This document shows positions 1 through 7,400 of a DNA stretch of 64,000 bases, piece by piece (the first letter of the stretch is position 1; the number at the start of each line of letters is the position of its first letter). The translations under genes were made by a program, and so were the position numbers. The notes beneath the pieces were generated by a model. That model was not told where the DNA came from, searched no databases, and saw nothing but the letters and a program-made list of their open reading frames with translations. Source of the DNA: Candidatus Obscuribacterales bacterium. Lineage in GTDB: Bacteria > Cyanobacteriota > Vampirovibrionia > Obscuribacterales > Obscuribacteraceae. Where the stretch lies: positions 1 through 64,000 of the forward strand of contig JAIEQI010000041.1 of assembly GCA_019747875.1 (NCBI GenBank). Direction: 5' to 3'.

Positions 1-660
1 CCACCTTGCTGTGGTTGTGCGAATCCACCTTGCTGTGGTTGTGCGAATCCACCTTGCTGTGGTTGTGCGAATCCACCTTGCTGTGGTTGTGCGAATCCAC
101 CCTGTTGTGGCTGTCCGAAACCCTGTTGCGGCTGAACGGAACCGCTTTGTTGCGGCTGTCCCAATCCGCCCTGTTGCGGCTGGCCAAGGCTACCCTGTTG
201 TGGCTGTCCGAGTCCACCCTGCGCCGGTAGAACGGGTCCGCCCTGCTGTGATTGTGCGAATCCGCCCTGTTGTGGCTGTCCGAGTCCACCCTGCGCAGGT
301 AGAACGGGTCCGCCCTGCTGTGATTGTGCGAATCCGCCCTGCTGTGGTTGTGCGAATCCGCCCTGCTGTGGTTGTGCAAATCCGCCCTGTTGTGGCTGCC
401 CGAACCCGCCTTGTTGTGGCTGCCCGAGCCCACCTTGCTGCGGCTGCCCGAATCCGCCTTGCTGCGGCTGTCCAAGCCCACTTTGCTGCGGTCCAAGCCC
501 ACTTTGCTGCGGTTGTCCAACCCCGCCTTGCTGCGGCTGTCCGAATCCGCCTTGCTGCGGCTGCCCGAATCCGCCTTGCTGTGGCTGCCCGAACCCGCCT
601 TGCTGCGGCTGTCCGAACCCGCCTTGCTGCGGCTGTCCAAACCCGCCTTGCTGTGGCTGC
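1..660. repeat. Tandem 24-bp coding repeat array
   Basis: There are about 27 head-to-tail copies of a 24-bp unit (plus strand, for example TTGCTGTGGTTGTGCGAATC plus 4 bases). The leftmost copies are nearly identical and those towards 660 are more diverged. A longer 72-bp unit is duplicated at about 230-350, where the PVLPAQGG variant recurs. One unit near 490-510 is 21 bp, which keeps the frame. The array encodes the octapeptide repeats of the minus-strand gene. Confidence 0.85.
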
Positions 661-821
661 GGTCCAGCGCTTCCATCCGTATTTGTGTTCGGGAGCTGAT
701 GTTTCTTTGTCGTTTTACGGCCGGGTTTGGCCTTGCGCTGTTGAGCAAGCAGCTCTTCCAGCTGCTTGTCGGGCTCGCTCTTCCCGCCGCTCTTTCCGGA
801 TAAGGGTGGTGGAGTATCCAT
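1..821 (-). CDS. Q/P/G-rich octapeptide-repeat protein (partial, 3' end off window)
   Basis: The reading frame starts at ATG 819-821, behind a Shine-Dalgarno-like GAAAGG, and runs off the left edge, so the C-terminus is unseen. The first 50 or so residues are charged and Lys/Gln-rich (starting MDTPPPLSGKSGGK, then a helix DKQLEELLAQQ and a basic stretch KPGRKTTKK). After them comes a tract of about 26 units of the octapeptide F-[AG]-Q-P-Q-Q-G-G, with variants such as LGPQQSG and PVLPAQGG. There is no signal peptide. Low-complexity Gln/Pro/Gly arrays of this kind are usually disordered and may act as an assembly or phase-separating segment, but no family can be named and the function is unknown. 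Periodicity stays in multiples of three, so the frame looks intact. Confidence 0.75.
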   Translation of the reverse strand, partial: MDTPPPLSGKSGGKSEPDKQLEELLAQQRKAKPGRKTTKKHQLPNTNTDGSAGPQPQQGGFGQPQQGGFGQPQQGGFGQPQQGGFGQPQQGGFGQPQQGGVGQPQQSGLGPQQSGLGQPQQGGFGQPQQGGLGQPQQGGFGQPQQGGFAQPQQGGFAQPQQGGFAQSQQGGPVLPAQGGLGQPQQGGFAQSQQGGPVLPAQGGLGQPQQGSLGQPQQGGLGQPQQSGSVQPQQGFGQPQQGGFAQPQQGGFAQPQQGGFAQPQQGGFAQPQQG

Positions 822-904
822 TACAACCTTTCGGTCGACACCCAAGTATTATGCCCTAGTCATCGCCTTTCTGCGTTATTTTAAACAGGGAACTTGTCTA
901 CAGC

Positions 905-1234
905 TCAAAGCTCTTCCACGACAAAATTCTCTGGGACTTTGTTCAAATTCGCGTTCAGATACGCGACTACTAAATCGAACAATTTGGCATCGCCATAGTG
1001 ACAAAGATAAATGCCATCCGAATCTATCTTTGCTACCAATGTAGGCCATTGGCTCTTAATTTCCGGACCTCTGAAATTGAACAACTCGTTTGTCGAATCA
1101 AAGTCAGCAAAACTCGGAGCAGAGCGAATCACACTAGTTGCCCTTTCGGCATCCAGTTCGTCGATTCGAAGTTTATATTCGTAGCCCAACCCGTGCGACG
1201 TTCTTAATAGTATTTCTTCAGTGCGTTGACGCAT
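905..1234 (-). CDS. Hypothetical protein, 109 aa
   Basis: Small protein encoded directly after hisC and overlapping its 3' end by 31 bp, which suggests translational coupling or a real start slightly downstream (a TTG near residue 17 is possible). The sequence is soluble and mixed alpha/beta in character, with acidic stretches and no membrane segment, signal peptide or recognisable motif. I do not recognise the family. It is preferred over the plus-strand frames here because it continues the hisC transcript and has normal protein composition. Confidence 0.5.
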   Translation of the reverse strand: MRQRTEEILLRTSHGLGYEYKLRIDELDAERATSVIRSAPSFADFDSTNELFNFRGPEIKSQWPTLVAKIDSDGIYLCHYGDAKLFDLVVAYLNANLNKVPENFVVEEL

Positions 1235-2382
1235 GCTTCGTTTTCGTCGGGCAAGCCGATCGTAATGCGGAAGCAGTGCGGGAGGCCGAAGGCTGCCAGC
1301 GGACGTATGGCTACGCCCTCGCGCAGCAGCCCGTCATGGATTTGCTTTACCTTCTCCGCGCTCTTCGTCGGGAGCATAACAAAGTTCGTCGATGAGGGCA
1401 CGTACTCCCAACCGAGTTTCTGGAATTCGTTCGTGAGATAGCGCATGCCTTCGTCGTTGTTTTCGAGTACACCGCCGAGATATGTAGTGTCCTTGATCGC
1501 AGCCGATGCCGCGACCTGTGCAAGCATGTTGGGTTCGAATGGAAGCTTGACGCGATTGACGTAGTTGATGAGGTATTCGTGTCCCATGCCGTACCCGACA
1601 CGGAGCCCAGCCATTGCGTAAGCCTTCGAAAAAGATCTGAGAGTGAGTACATTGTCATACCGGTATGTCATTGAGTCGGGGAATTCAGCGATACCCATGG
1701 TGAATTCGAAGTAGGCTTCGTCGAGAATTACAAGAACATGGTCTGGAACCTTCTTGATGAAGTTTTCGAATTCGGCACGGGAGAACATGGTGCCAGTGGG
1801 ATTATTCGGGTTGCAGAGATAAACCAATTTGGTTTTTTCGGTTACAGCTTCTGCGATGGCATCGAGGTCGAATTTGTAGTCCTTAAGTGGGACCTTCACC
1901 AGCTTCACGCCTTGCGAATTGACAAGAACGTAGAGACCTATGAATGTGCCCTCTGAGGTGACTACCTCATCGTCTCCGTGCAGAAAAGCACGCACGATGT
2001 TTGCCATGATGCTTTCGGAACCGCTGCCGACAACTACGTTTTCGGCTTTGACTCTGTAAACATCAGCCAGAGTCTCACGGAGGCGGAAGCCGCCTGATTC
2101 TGGATAGCGATTGATGTCGGTTAGTACCGCTTTGATTGCATCAAGTGCACTCTTGGGCGGACCAAGTGGATTCTCATTTGAAGCCAGGTTGATGAAGCGC
2201 TCGATGCCCAATTCAGCTTTCAGCGCATCGGGCGGACGACCAGGTTGGTAAGCATTCAATGCTTCGATGTGTGGCGGCACCAACCGTTTTGGTACTGTGA
2301 CTGATTCGGCGCGCGCGCTAGGATCGTTCATTTGCCAGAGTCGTTGAATAGTGGTTGTCGGGGGTGGGGAGAAATTCATCAT
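1204..2382 (-). CDS. hisC: Histidinol-phosphate aminotransferase (class I/II, PLP)
   Basis: PLP-dependent transamination of imidazole-acetol phosphate and glutamate to histidinol phosphate, in the histidine pathway (cytosol). The fold-type-I signatures are present: NLASNENPLGPP near residue 65, the PLP-phosphate region GSGSESIM, the NPNNPTGT motif near 195, DEAYFEF (PLP-pyridine Asp), and the Schiff-base lysine in SFSKAYAMAGLRVGYG. At 392 aa it is longer than typical HisC (about 350). The first 25-30 residues, up to VPKRLVPPHIEAL, are extra, so the true start may be the Met at residue 18. Close paralogues act on tyrosine or phenylalanine, so substrate specificity is less sure than the family. 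No other his genes are in view. Confidence 0.88.
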   Translation of the reverse strand: MMNFSPPPTTTIQRLWQMNDPSARAESVTVPKRLVPPHIEALNAYQPGRPPDALKAELGIERFINLASNENPLGPPKSALDAIKAVLTDINRYPESGGFRLRETLADVYRVKAENVVVGSGSESIMANIVRAFLHGDDEVVTSEGTFIGLYVLVNSQGVKLVKVPLKDYKFDLDAIAEAVTEKTKLVYLCNPNNPTGTMFSRAEFENFIKKVPDHVLVILDEAYFEFTMGIAEFPDSMTYRYDNVLTLRSFSKAYAMAGLRVGYGMGHEYLINYVNRVKLPFEPNMLAQVAASAAIKDTTYLGGVLENNDEGMRYLTNEFQKLGWEYVPSSTNFVMLPTKSAEKVKQIHDGLLREGVAIRPLAAFGLPHCFRITIGLPDENEACVNALKKYY

Positions 2383-2774
2383 GTCAAGGACACCTATAAT
2401 AAATGAGTCATGACACCACGTTTATCAAATACTCATAATGTCTGATACAAGGCTTAATAGCAGAACAGTATCATCAACATCTCGGTGCCACAAGGGTTTA
2501 TGTACTCCTGACAACGCATATCAAAAAGGTCTAATCGAGATATCGTTTTGTTGCTGTCTTCTGCTATCTGGATAGCCTTTCAAGGGACACTGATAGGCGA
2601 AATTGTCTGAATTTGTCGGTTGGAAAAGTACTGGCAACCCGCTCGTAGATTAGCCGCCGCTAAGCAAGCTGCTTCCCTGTGCTTTGAGTGCTCGGTGGGA
2701 TCTAGAAGAATGCCCGAGGAAAAATCAGGTGTCGCAATTCCTTTATGGAAGTTCCTACACACTTGGCTAAGGTA
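2383..2774. other. Intergenic region hisC to tRNA-Gly, no gene seen
   Basis: About 390 bp. The short minus-strand frames at 2580-2890 overlap the tRNA or lack a start signal and are not convincing. It holds the hisC upstream region and, at its right end, the tRNA-Gly promoter. Confidence 0.5.
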
Positions 2775-2803
2775 TTGTTATGACGCCATAAGCATGTGAT
2801 AAC
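2775..2803 (+). promoter_or_regulatory. Promoter of tRNA-Gly
   Basis: TTGTTA (2775-2780) and GATAAC (2798-2803) are separated by exactly 17 bp and lie just ahead of the tRNA 5' end at 2816. This matches a sigma-70-type -35/-10 pair. Confidence 0.55.
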
Positions 2804-2815
2804 ATGTAATTTAAT

Positions 2816-2889
2816 GCGGGTGTAGTTCAATGGTAGAACGACAGCCTTCCAAGCTGTACACGCGGGTTCGATTCCCGCTACCCGCTCCA
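2816..2889 (+). tRNA. tRNA-Gly (anticodon UCC)
   Basis: Full cloverleaf: acceptor GCGGGTG paired with TACCCGC, D-arm TAGTTCAATGGTAGAAC, anticodon stem ACAGC/GCTGT around loop CTTCCAA (TCC anticodon), T-arm CGGGTTCGATTCCCG, and an encoded CCA end at 2887-2889. It decodes GGA/GGG. Confidence 0.95.
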
Positions 2890-3031
2890 AATTTCAAACT
2901 ATAAAAGAGATGGGTCAGGACAAACGCAGTGCGGAGTCCGACCGCCATATGCTGCGAACAGAGCGCTATTGCTTTCAGGGTCGGGACTTCGAATTGGCAA
3001 GATGCTGAAGTCTTCAAGATCTGGAAGCTGT

Positions 3032-3060
3032 ATGGAGCGCGGACGTCCCGTCCGCCCATA
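3032..3060. repeat. REP-like hairpin, copy 1
   Basis: Contains GCGGACGTCCCGTCCGC, an inverted repeat with 6-bp arms (GCGGAC/GTCCGC), within the context TATGGAGC...GCCCATA. The same unit recurs at 29912-29934, 30113-30143 and, inverted, at 30230-30259. Copy 1 and the 29912 copy also share the downstream text TAGCCTCACC. A further hairpin, GCCGACATCTTGCCGGC, lies near 3100. The rest of 2890-3193 holds no supported gene. Confidence 0.7.
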
Positions 3061-3193
3061 GCCTCACCAGATAAGCGTTCTTGCTCGATTCAGGGAACGC
3101 CGACATCTTGCCGGCATCGAGACTTATCAGCTAATTTCTACTGTATCTAATTCGGTTCGAACTGTTTCAGCTAGTGACTGGCGTCGTTACAAC

Positions 3194-3667
3194 CTAACTA
3201 CTAGGGCTTATTGTTGTCCCACTCTGGATTTGATGATCGAGAATCAAAGTGACGGGGCCGTCGTTGCAAAGGCTTACTTCCATATGCGCTCCGAAGATTC
3301 CGCGTTCAACATGTACATTTAGTTTCTGCAGAACTTCAGCAAAGTACTCATATAGTCGTTGCCCTTCACTGGGATGTGCTGCTTTTGTAAAGCCCGGTCT
3401 TCTGCCCTTCTTCCAGTCGGCTGCGAGCGTGAACTGAGAGATCAGCAAGATCGCTCCACCCACATCCTGCAACGATAAGTTCATTTTGCCATCGGGATCT
3501 TCAAATATGCGCAATTCGCAACATTTGCGTGCAATGAAGTCGCAGTCAGCTTCTCCGTCACCTTGTTCTACGCAAAGTAGCACGACGAGACCGTGATTGA
3601 TCTTGCCGACAACTTGCTTATCTACCTCAACCTGGGCTTTCGATGCCCTTTGTAGCACTGCCTTCAT
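3194..3667 (-). CDS. dtd: D-aminoacyl-tRNA deacylase
   Basis: Hydrolyses D-amino acids (and mis-charged Gly) from tRNA, protecting translation; a cytosolic homodimer. It begins MKAVLQRASKAQVEVD, typical of the family. The two active-site motifs are present: SQFTLAADWKKGRRPGF (cross-subunit SQFTL) near residue 78 and NDGPVT near 137. It is 157 aa against a usual 145-150; the extra residues are at the C-terminus. It lies between tRNA-Gly and tRNA-fMet, transcribed towards tRNA-Gly. The start codon is the only one that keeps the conserved N-terminus. Confidence 0.95.
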   Translation of the reverse strand: MKAVLQRASKAQVEVDKQVVGKINHGLVVLLCVEQGDGEADCDFIARKCCELRIFEDPDGKMNLSLQDVGGAILLISQFTLAADWKKGRRPGFTKAAHPSEGQRLYEYFAEVLQKLNVHVERGIFGAHMEVSLCNDGPVTLILDHQIQSGTTISPSS

Positions 3668-3766
3668 AGTGTAAACTTCCGAATCCCTGAGCCTGTCTAC
3701 CTGTGAGCCACAATTTATGTAGCTTTCCTTTCGGACCCCGGATTTATGCTACCATTCAATGAGTAT

Positions 3767-3846
<80 letters not shown>

Positions 3847-3860
3847 TGATATTCATAGGG

Positions 3861-3891
3861 AATCGGCAGTCTAGAAGATGAGCCGATTTTT
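3861..3891 (+). terminator. Terminator behind tRNA-fMet
   Basis: AATCGGC (3861-3867) pairs with GCCGATT (3882-3888) and is followed by a T run. A hairpin at the same distance follows the right att copy, so this element seems to be carried by the mobile DNA. Confidence 0.65.
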
Positions 3892-3914
3892 TATTGGGGT
3901 AGCGTTCGCAATGC

Positions 3915-3935
3915 GCCTTACCCTTTGCCTTACCC
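3915..3935 (+). promoter_or_regulatory. Putative integrase arm-type site pair, left
   Basis: Two perfect GCCTTACCC 9-mers at 3915-3923 and 3927-3935 (12-bp period), 70 bp inside the left att copy. Equivalent pairs occur ahead of the integrase gene, the same distance inside the right att copy, and near 19.7 kb. The integrase has an N-terminal arm-binding-type domain, so these are candidate arm sites. Confidence 0.6.
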
Positions 3936-4344
3936 TAAGCCTGCAAGAATGATGAACTTGTGCGAAAATGACCTGCGTTTTTGCCTTCTATTGCGGTCTC
4001 GATTGCGCCATCCTGCTGCATGAGTACTGTGGCGATTTTCGCATTAGCAGTCGATCCGCGCCGGGGTTGCCACCGCATATGATGCCTCTTTGCGGTTTCG
4101 TCTTTTCCACCACTTCGACCTCGACTCTTGGCACGTGAGCATAAGTTGAGTACTGATAAGGCGGCATGCACCAGTGAGGACAAATGTAACGCATTCAGCA
4201 TGTTTGCGGCTTTAATACAGGCACTTGCGACATTCTGTCGAGGTGTTCCAGCGCCCATGCGAGAAATCACACTGAAAAGGGAAAAAAATGGAAGGTGGAC
4301 CCGATCCTTGAGTATGAAAACCGGCGTGGGGCATGCAGTAACGG
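3936..4344. other. Island left-end region without a supported gene
   Basis: About 400 bp. Two overlapping minus-strand frames (3935-4270 and 3988-4194) compete with each other and neither shows a motif. The plus-strand frame 4128-4358 overlaps the next start. The region probably contains the leader of the 4345 gene. Confidence 0.4.
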
Positions 4345-5682
4345 ATGGATATCGATGAAATAAAGCGAACGATTTACGGGCTTGATCTGAATCTACGGGG
4401 CACAGAAGCTATTCTCAAGCAAAGAGCGGCGATTGTAGCCAAAGGCGGCAACGTAAACATCTCTTTCGACCAGAAGCAACAACGCTACATCACGACATTT
4501 GTCGGTCCGCTCGAAGGCGTCCCGTCGGACAAGCATTTCGGTAAAACTCTGAAAAAATCGCGTTTCGTCACATTAGACATGCAGTGCCATGAATGGACAG
4601 CAACAGCCCAGTCTGCGTCGTTTAGCTATAGCGTGAATCCCAACTTGGATAGAACGATCATCACCAATCCGGACGTTATTACGTTGACTCGACCTAATCC
4701 TACCGCTGGTAGAAGACCACGCATGGAAGCAACTACGCATCGAATTACGGATTTCCTCTGGGATCATGTTACACGACAAGAAACCCCTTTTGGACCTTCT
4801 GGTGCGCGGGATCATGTGGAATTTGCGCTGGACAATGCTCGTTGTGATATTAGGCAACGTAAGGATCTTCCTTATGCGACCATCACAATAGATTTTACGT
4901 CAAACATTTCCATGGACGAAATGGAAAGCACACTTCGTTCTATTCTGATGGCGCTATCCATTCGGGTCGGAAAGCAAGTTAACGCCCATGTCGTGACTAT
5001 CAATGCGCGCAACAAGGAAATCATAAAACTCAGGCTCACGGATACCGCTTCTGCTGCCGCTGGCGGATGTATGCCACCATTGCCGCGCATGCTGGCCGGG
5101 AACTCTGAATTTTTAGCAACTGCAACGCAATTTTTTCGCAATCCAGAACACAAGTACGTTTATTGGTACCTTCTTACGGTTTGGCAATCGGAATCCGCGG
5201 TTCTTGAAGTAAAGGAAGTGTGTACCGGCGTGGCTGTGGAACAAGTTTGCTCTCGCTTTGCAGAACAGCACGGAGCGATAGACAGGACCCGGTCGAATGA
5301 ATTCATGAAAGCAAGAAATGAAATTGCTCAAGCAATGGAAAACTTGCCGTATGACTGGCAGGCGGATCATCCGAAACGCATACGGGCTATGATTCGTGGA
5401 ATGAATCCGGTTAACACTCGTGAAAAAATTATGGCGGTAGCGAAACTGCTCAAACTGGGAGTCACCGAGGCACAATACAAATCATGGTCCAATTGCAGAA
5501 ACGGCTCGGCCCACTACGTCAAGAAAAGAAAGAAAACTGATGGGCGAGCAAGCGACTGGCTAGTCTGTTTAACGACACTGCACAGGCTTGTACTGGCAAT
5601 CATCGGCTGGCGCGGTGCCTTCGTGGATTACAGCAAATCAAATTATCCATCGCGTCCGTTGTATAGTCGGAAGATTACCTAA
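4345..5682 (+). CDS. Candidate HEPN-type protein, 445 aa
   Basis: Function not known. The first 230 or so residues look beta-rich with no motif I recognise. The C-terminal third is helical and contains RNGSAH (Arg385, His390), an R-x4-H arrangement as in HEPN ribonucleases. It is followed by a long hydrophobic helix and an ending IIGWRGAFVDYS. HEPN domains are common in toxin and abortive-infection proteins (for example ApeA-like proteins, which also have a beta-rich front and a HEPN end). This assignment rests on the short motif and the context, not on a full domain match. The start at 4345 is the first usable one: in-frame ATGs at 4288 and 4333 run into stops. It sits first in the island, upstream of the DAC sensor and Shedu genes. 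Confidence 0.6.
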   Translation: MDIDEIKRTIYGLDLNLRGTEAILKQRAAIVAKGGNVNISFDQKQQRYITTFVGPLEGVPSDKHFGKTLKKSRFVTLDMQCHEWTATAQSASFSYSVNPNLDRTIITNPDVITLTRPNPTAGRRPRMEATTHRITDFLWDHVTRQETPFGPSGARDHVEFALDNARCDIRQRKDLPYATITIDFTSNISMDEMESTLRSILMALSIRVGKQVNAHVVTINARNKEIIKLRLTDTASAAAGGCMPPLPRMLAGNSEFLATATQFFRNPEHKYVYWYLLTVWQSESAVLEVKEVCTGVAVEQVCSRFAEQHGAIDRTRSNEFMKARNEIAQAMENLPYDWQADHPKRIRAMIRGMNPVNTREKIMAVAKLLKLGVTEAQYKSWSNCRNGSAHYVKKRKKTDGRASDWLVCLTTLHRLVLAIIGWRGAFVDYSKSNYPSRPLYSRKIT

Positions 5683-6124
5683 CTGCCATCCTCGTCACAC
5701 TATGAGGCAGCGGCTCTTCGTACCAACTCATTCGATGCGATAAGCTCCCTTTCAAAATGGACATTTCTTCTTCTTCTTCTTCTTCTTCTTCTTCTTCTTC
5801 TTCTTTCCATACGCCGTTATGAATTCAGTCAGCGCAGCGCAAGGAAATTCTTCAATTTGGCGGTCCAATGGAAAAGGGACAAAAGTAAGAAAATCGGCGC
5901 ATTGGTTGGAATCCGTAAATTGAAGTTCTTCGGGCGGACATTCGTTTACTGATTGGCTCTAAGGAACTTAGAATCGGAAATTTTCTTATATGACGGGAGA
6001 CTGTAGTCTTTGATCCCCGCAGCTCATTCCATTATGCTACGCTTTAACTACGTCAATGAAGCAATATGCATTTGTGGCTCGTCCCACCACCGCCTTACTA
6101 CGCCTACTCGATTGACAAGTAAAA
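5683..6124. other. Intergenic region with trinucleotide microsatellite
   Basis: 442 bp between the HEPN-like gene and the DAC sensor gene. No coding frame of useful length. It contains the (TTC)13 tract listed separately and presumably the DAC sensor promoter. Confidence 0.5.
5765..5803. repeat. (TTC)13 microsatellite
   Basis: Thirteen perfect TTC units followed by TT. It lies about 80 bp beyond the HEPN-like stop codon and 320 bp ahead of the DAC sensor start. Such tracts are prone to length change. Confidence 0.9.
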
Positions 6125-6841
6125 ATGACGGCGACTCCAAATTGGATTGAAACAAATGAAGAGGCCTTGAAGCCTATTTTCGAAATGCTCCTAAGTCAAG
6201 CGGAAAGCATGATGGAATTCATTGGCCAAAACGATTGCAAGCTGCCCACGGAAAACCAATTTGCAGAAATGATCAGAGTAGGCTTTTGGGCGAGCATGAG
6301 AACAGATGAATCGCGTCCAACAAGGGTTTTCCTAGCCTTAGCGACTGAAGAGATGTGTCCAGACGTTTCAACTATTGAACCAGTAGATTTTACTCCGAAT
6401 ATGGTCGCTAAACTTGCTCAGATTTGTCCTGATGGGGGATGCCTTTTAGTCGATTCTTCCAATGACAGCGAAGCTCTTCAATTATGGGGAATTGCGAAAT
6501 CCCTACCCAACACTCTCATTGATACTGCAGTAATTGAAACCTGTGATGTCGCGACCGTCCGAATTCACATAGGCGAATTCCGTCCGCTGGCCGTTGTCAA
6601 TTCGGAGCAAGTTATTCATCTTAAGGCGACCGAATCTACGCTGCCTTTGCTCATCATGCTCGGACAGACTCATCCAGAACCAGATGATGAATGGACGAAT
6701 GATGAGCAGCTCAATGGAATTATCCGGCAACTAATTAAGGTCGAAGTGACAGCTCGATTGCTTCGCTTGATTTTCAATATTGGTCATGGCGGCACTTTGT
6801 TGATTGTCCCGGCGCACCGGGGGGGTGGGAAGGTAGTTTGA
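6125..6841 (+). CDS. DAC-associated sensor domain (DACNV-like), N-terminal part of a split gene
   Basis: 238 aa. The sequence FWASMRTDESRPTRVFLALAT near residue 55 and GHGGTLLIVPA near residue 225 resemble the sensor domain found in front of diadenylate-cyclase (DisA_N/DAC) domains in one-chain signalling proteins. In those proteins this segment runs on through a Trp-containing linker into the DAC domain. Here the frame leaves the conserved path at a run of seven G (6819-6825) and stops 15 bases later. The next frame carries on with GGWEGSLNPFKF and the DAC domain. I therefore read this and the next feature as one gene interrupted by a frameshift. The start ATG 6125 follows an AAGTAAAA context without a strong ribosome site. 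Confidence 0.7.
   Translation: MTATPNWIETNEEALKPIFEMLLSQAESMMEFIGQNDCKLPTENQFAEMIRVGFWASMRTDESRPTRVFLALATEEMCPDVSTIEPVDFTPNMVAKLAQICPDGGCLLVDSSNDSEALQLWGIAKSLPNTLIDTAVIETCDVATVRIHIGEFRPLAVVNSEQVIHLKATESTLPLLIMLGQTHPEPDDEWTNDEQLNGIIRQLIKVEVTARLLRLIFNIGHGGTLLIVPAHRGGGKVV
6819..6826 (+). other. G7 tract / candidate -1 slippery site
   Basis: Seven G followed by T. In the upstream frame the heptamer reads G GGG GGT, the X XXY YYZ form used in -1 ribosomal frameshifting. A -1 slip, or one extra G, fuses the sensor and DAC frames into one protein of about 418 aa. Confidence 0.7.
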
Positions 6842-7377
6842 ATCCGTTCAAGTTCCATTTCAACAAACCTGATATGAGCATCTGCGAGTACATGGAACTT
6901 CAACAAGAAAATAGACTCGTTACCGCGGAAGCTTGTAATCAACTTTCTTTGTTGGATGCATCTCCCAGGACGAAAGAAGCTTTGGCGAGCGGTATCACGT
7001 TGCATTTGGACGAATTCAATAATTCGAAACTGGAAAACATTGATGCAGTGCTCGAACCTATAGCTAAGTTATCCGGATATGACGGTGCCGTCGTGCTAAC
7101 TAAAGAACTCGAAGTTATTGGATTCGGTGCCAAGATTTCAGTCAAGAAAGAGCCAGAAAGAATAAGAGTTTTCGAACACTACGGTGCCGCTCAGGAGCGG
7201 TCCATGAGTCTTGAAGAATTAGGTGGAACTCGCCATCAATCTGCAACTAAATTTGTTGCTGACAATCCGGATTGTATTGCATTCGCTCTTTCTCAGGATA
7301 GGGGTGTAACCTTATTCTTTTGGAATGCTGAGCATCAATCTGTGATAGTGGTTAAGAATATTCAGTGGCTAATATGA
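6838..7377 (+). CDS. DAC (diadenylate-cyclase-like) domain, C-terminal part of a split gene
   Basis: 179 aa from a TTG that overlaps the previous stop (TTGA). The DAC motifs are visible: DGAVVL (Asp82-Gly83-Ala84) and GTRHQSA (Arg132-His133). The canonical second motif is RHR, so the last Arg is Gln here, as I expect for this sensor-linked branch. In the wider family the domain joins two ATP into c-di-AMP; whether this branch is active is uncertain. The frame is open upstream of the TTG (GGWEGS), supporting fusion with the 6125 gene rather than independent initiation. It converges with the Shedu gene, with 23 bp between the stops. Confidence 0.72.
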   Translation: MNPFKFHFNKPDMSICEYMELQQENRLVTAEACNQLSLLDASPRTKEALASGITLHLDEFNNSKLENIDAVLEPIAKLSGYDGAVVLTKELEVIGFGAKISVKKEPERIRVFEHYGAAQERSMSLEELGGTRHQSATKFVADNPDCIAFALSQDRGVTLFFWNAEHQSVIVVKNIQWLI

Positions 7378-7400
7378 AGATGTCGGCGCCACGCACTCCG

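Noticed and set aside
1..660. CRISPR array
   Set aside because: Repeats are head-to-tail without spacers and keep a reading frame.
6..859. Plus-strand frames over the 24-bp repeat
   Set aside because: They are mirror readings of the minus-strand octapeptide gene, with no ribosome site and unnatural Arg/Leu/Cys-rich repeats.
3935..4270. Two overlapping minus-strand frames (111 and 68 aa)
   Set aside because: They occupy the same DNA in different frames and neither has a motif or a ribosome site. A remnant cannot be excluded.
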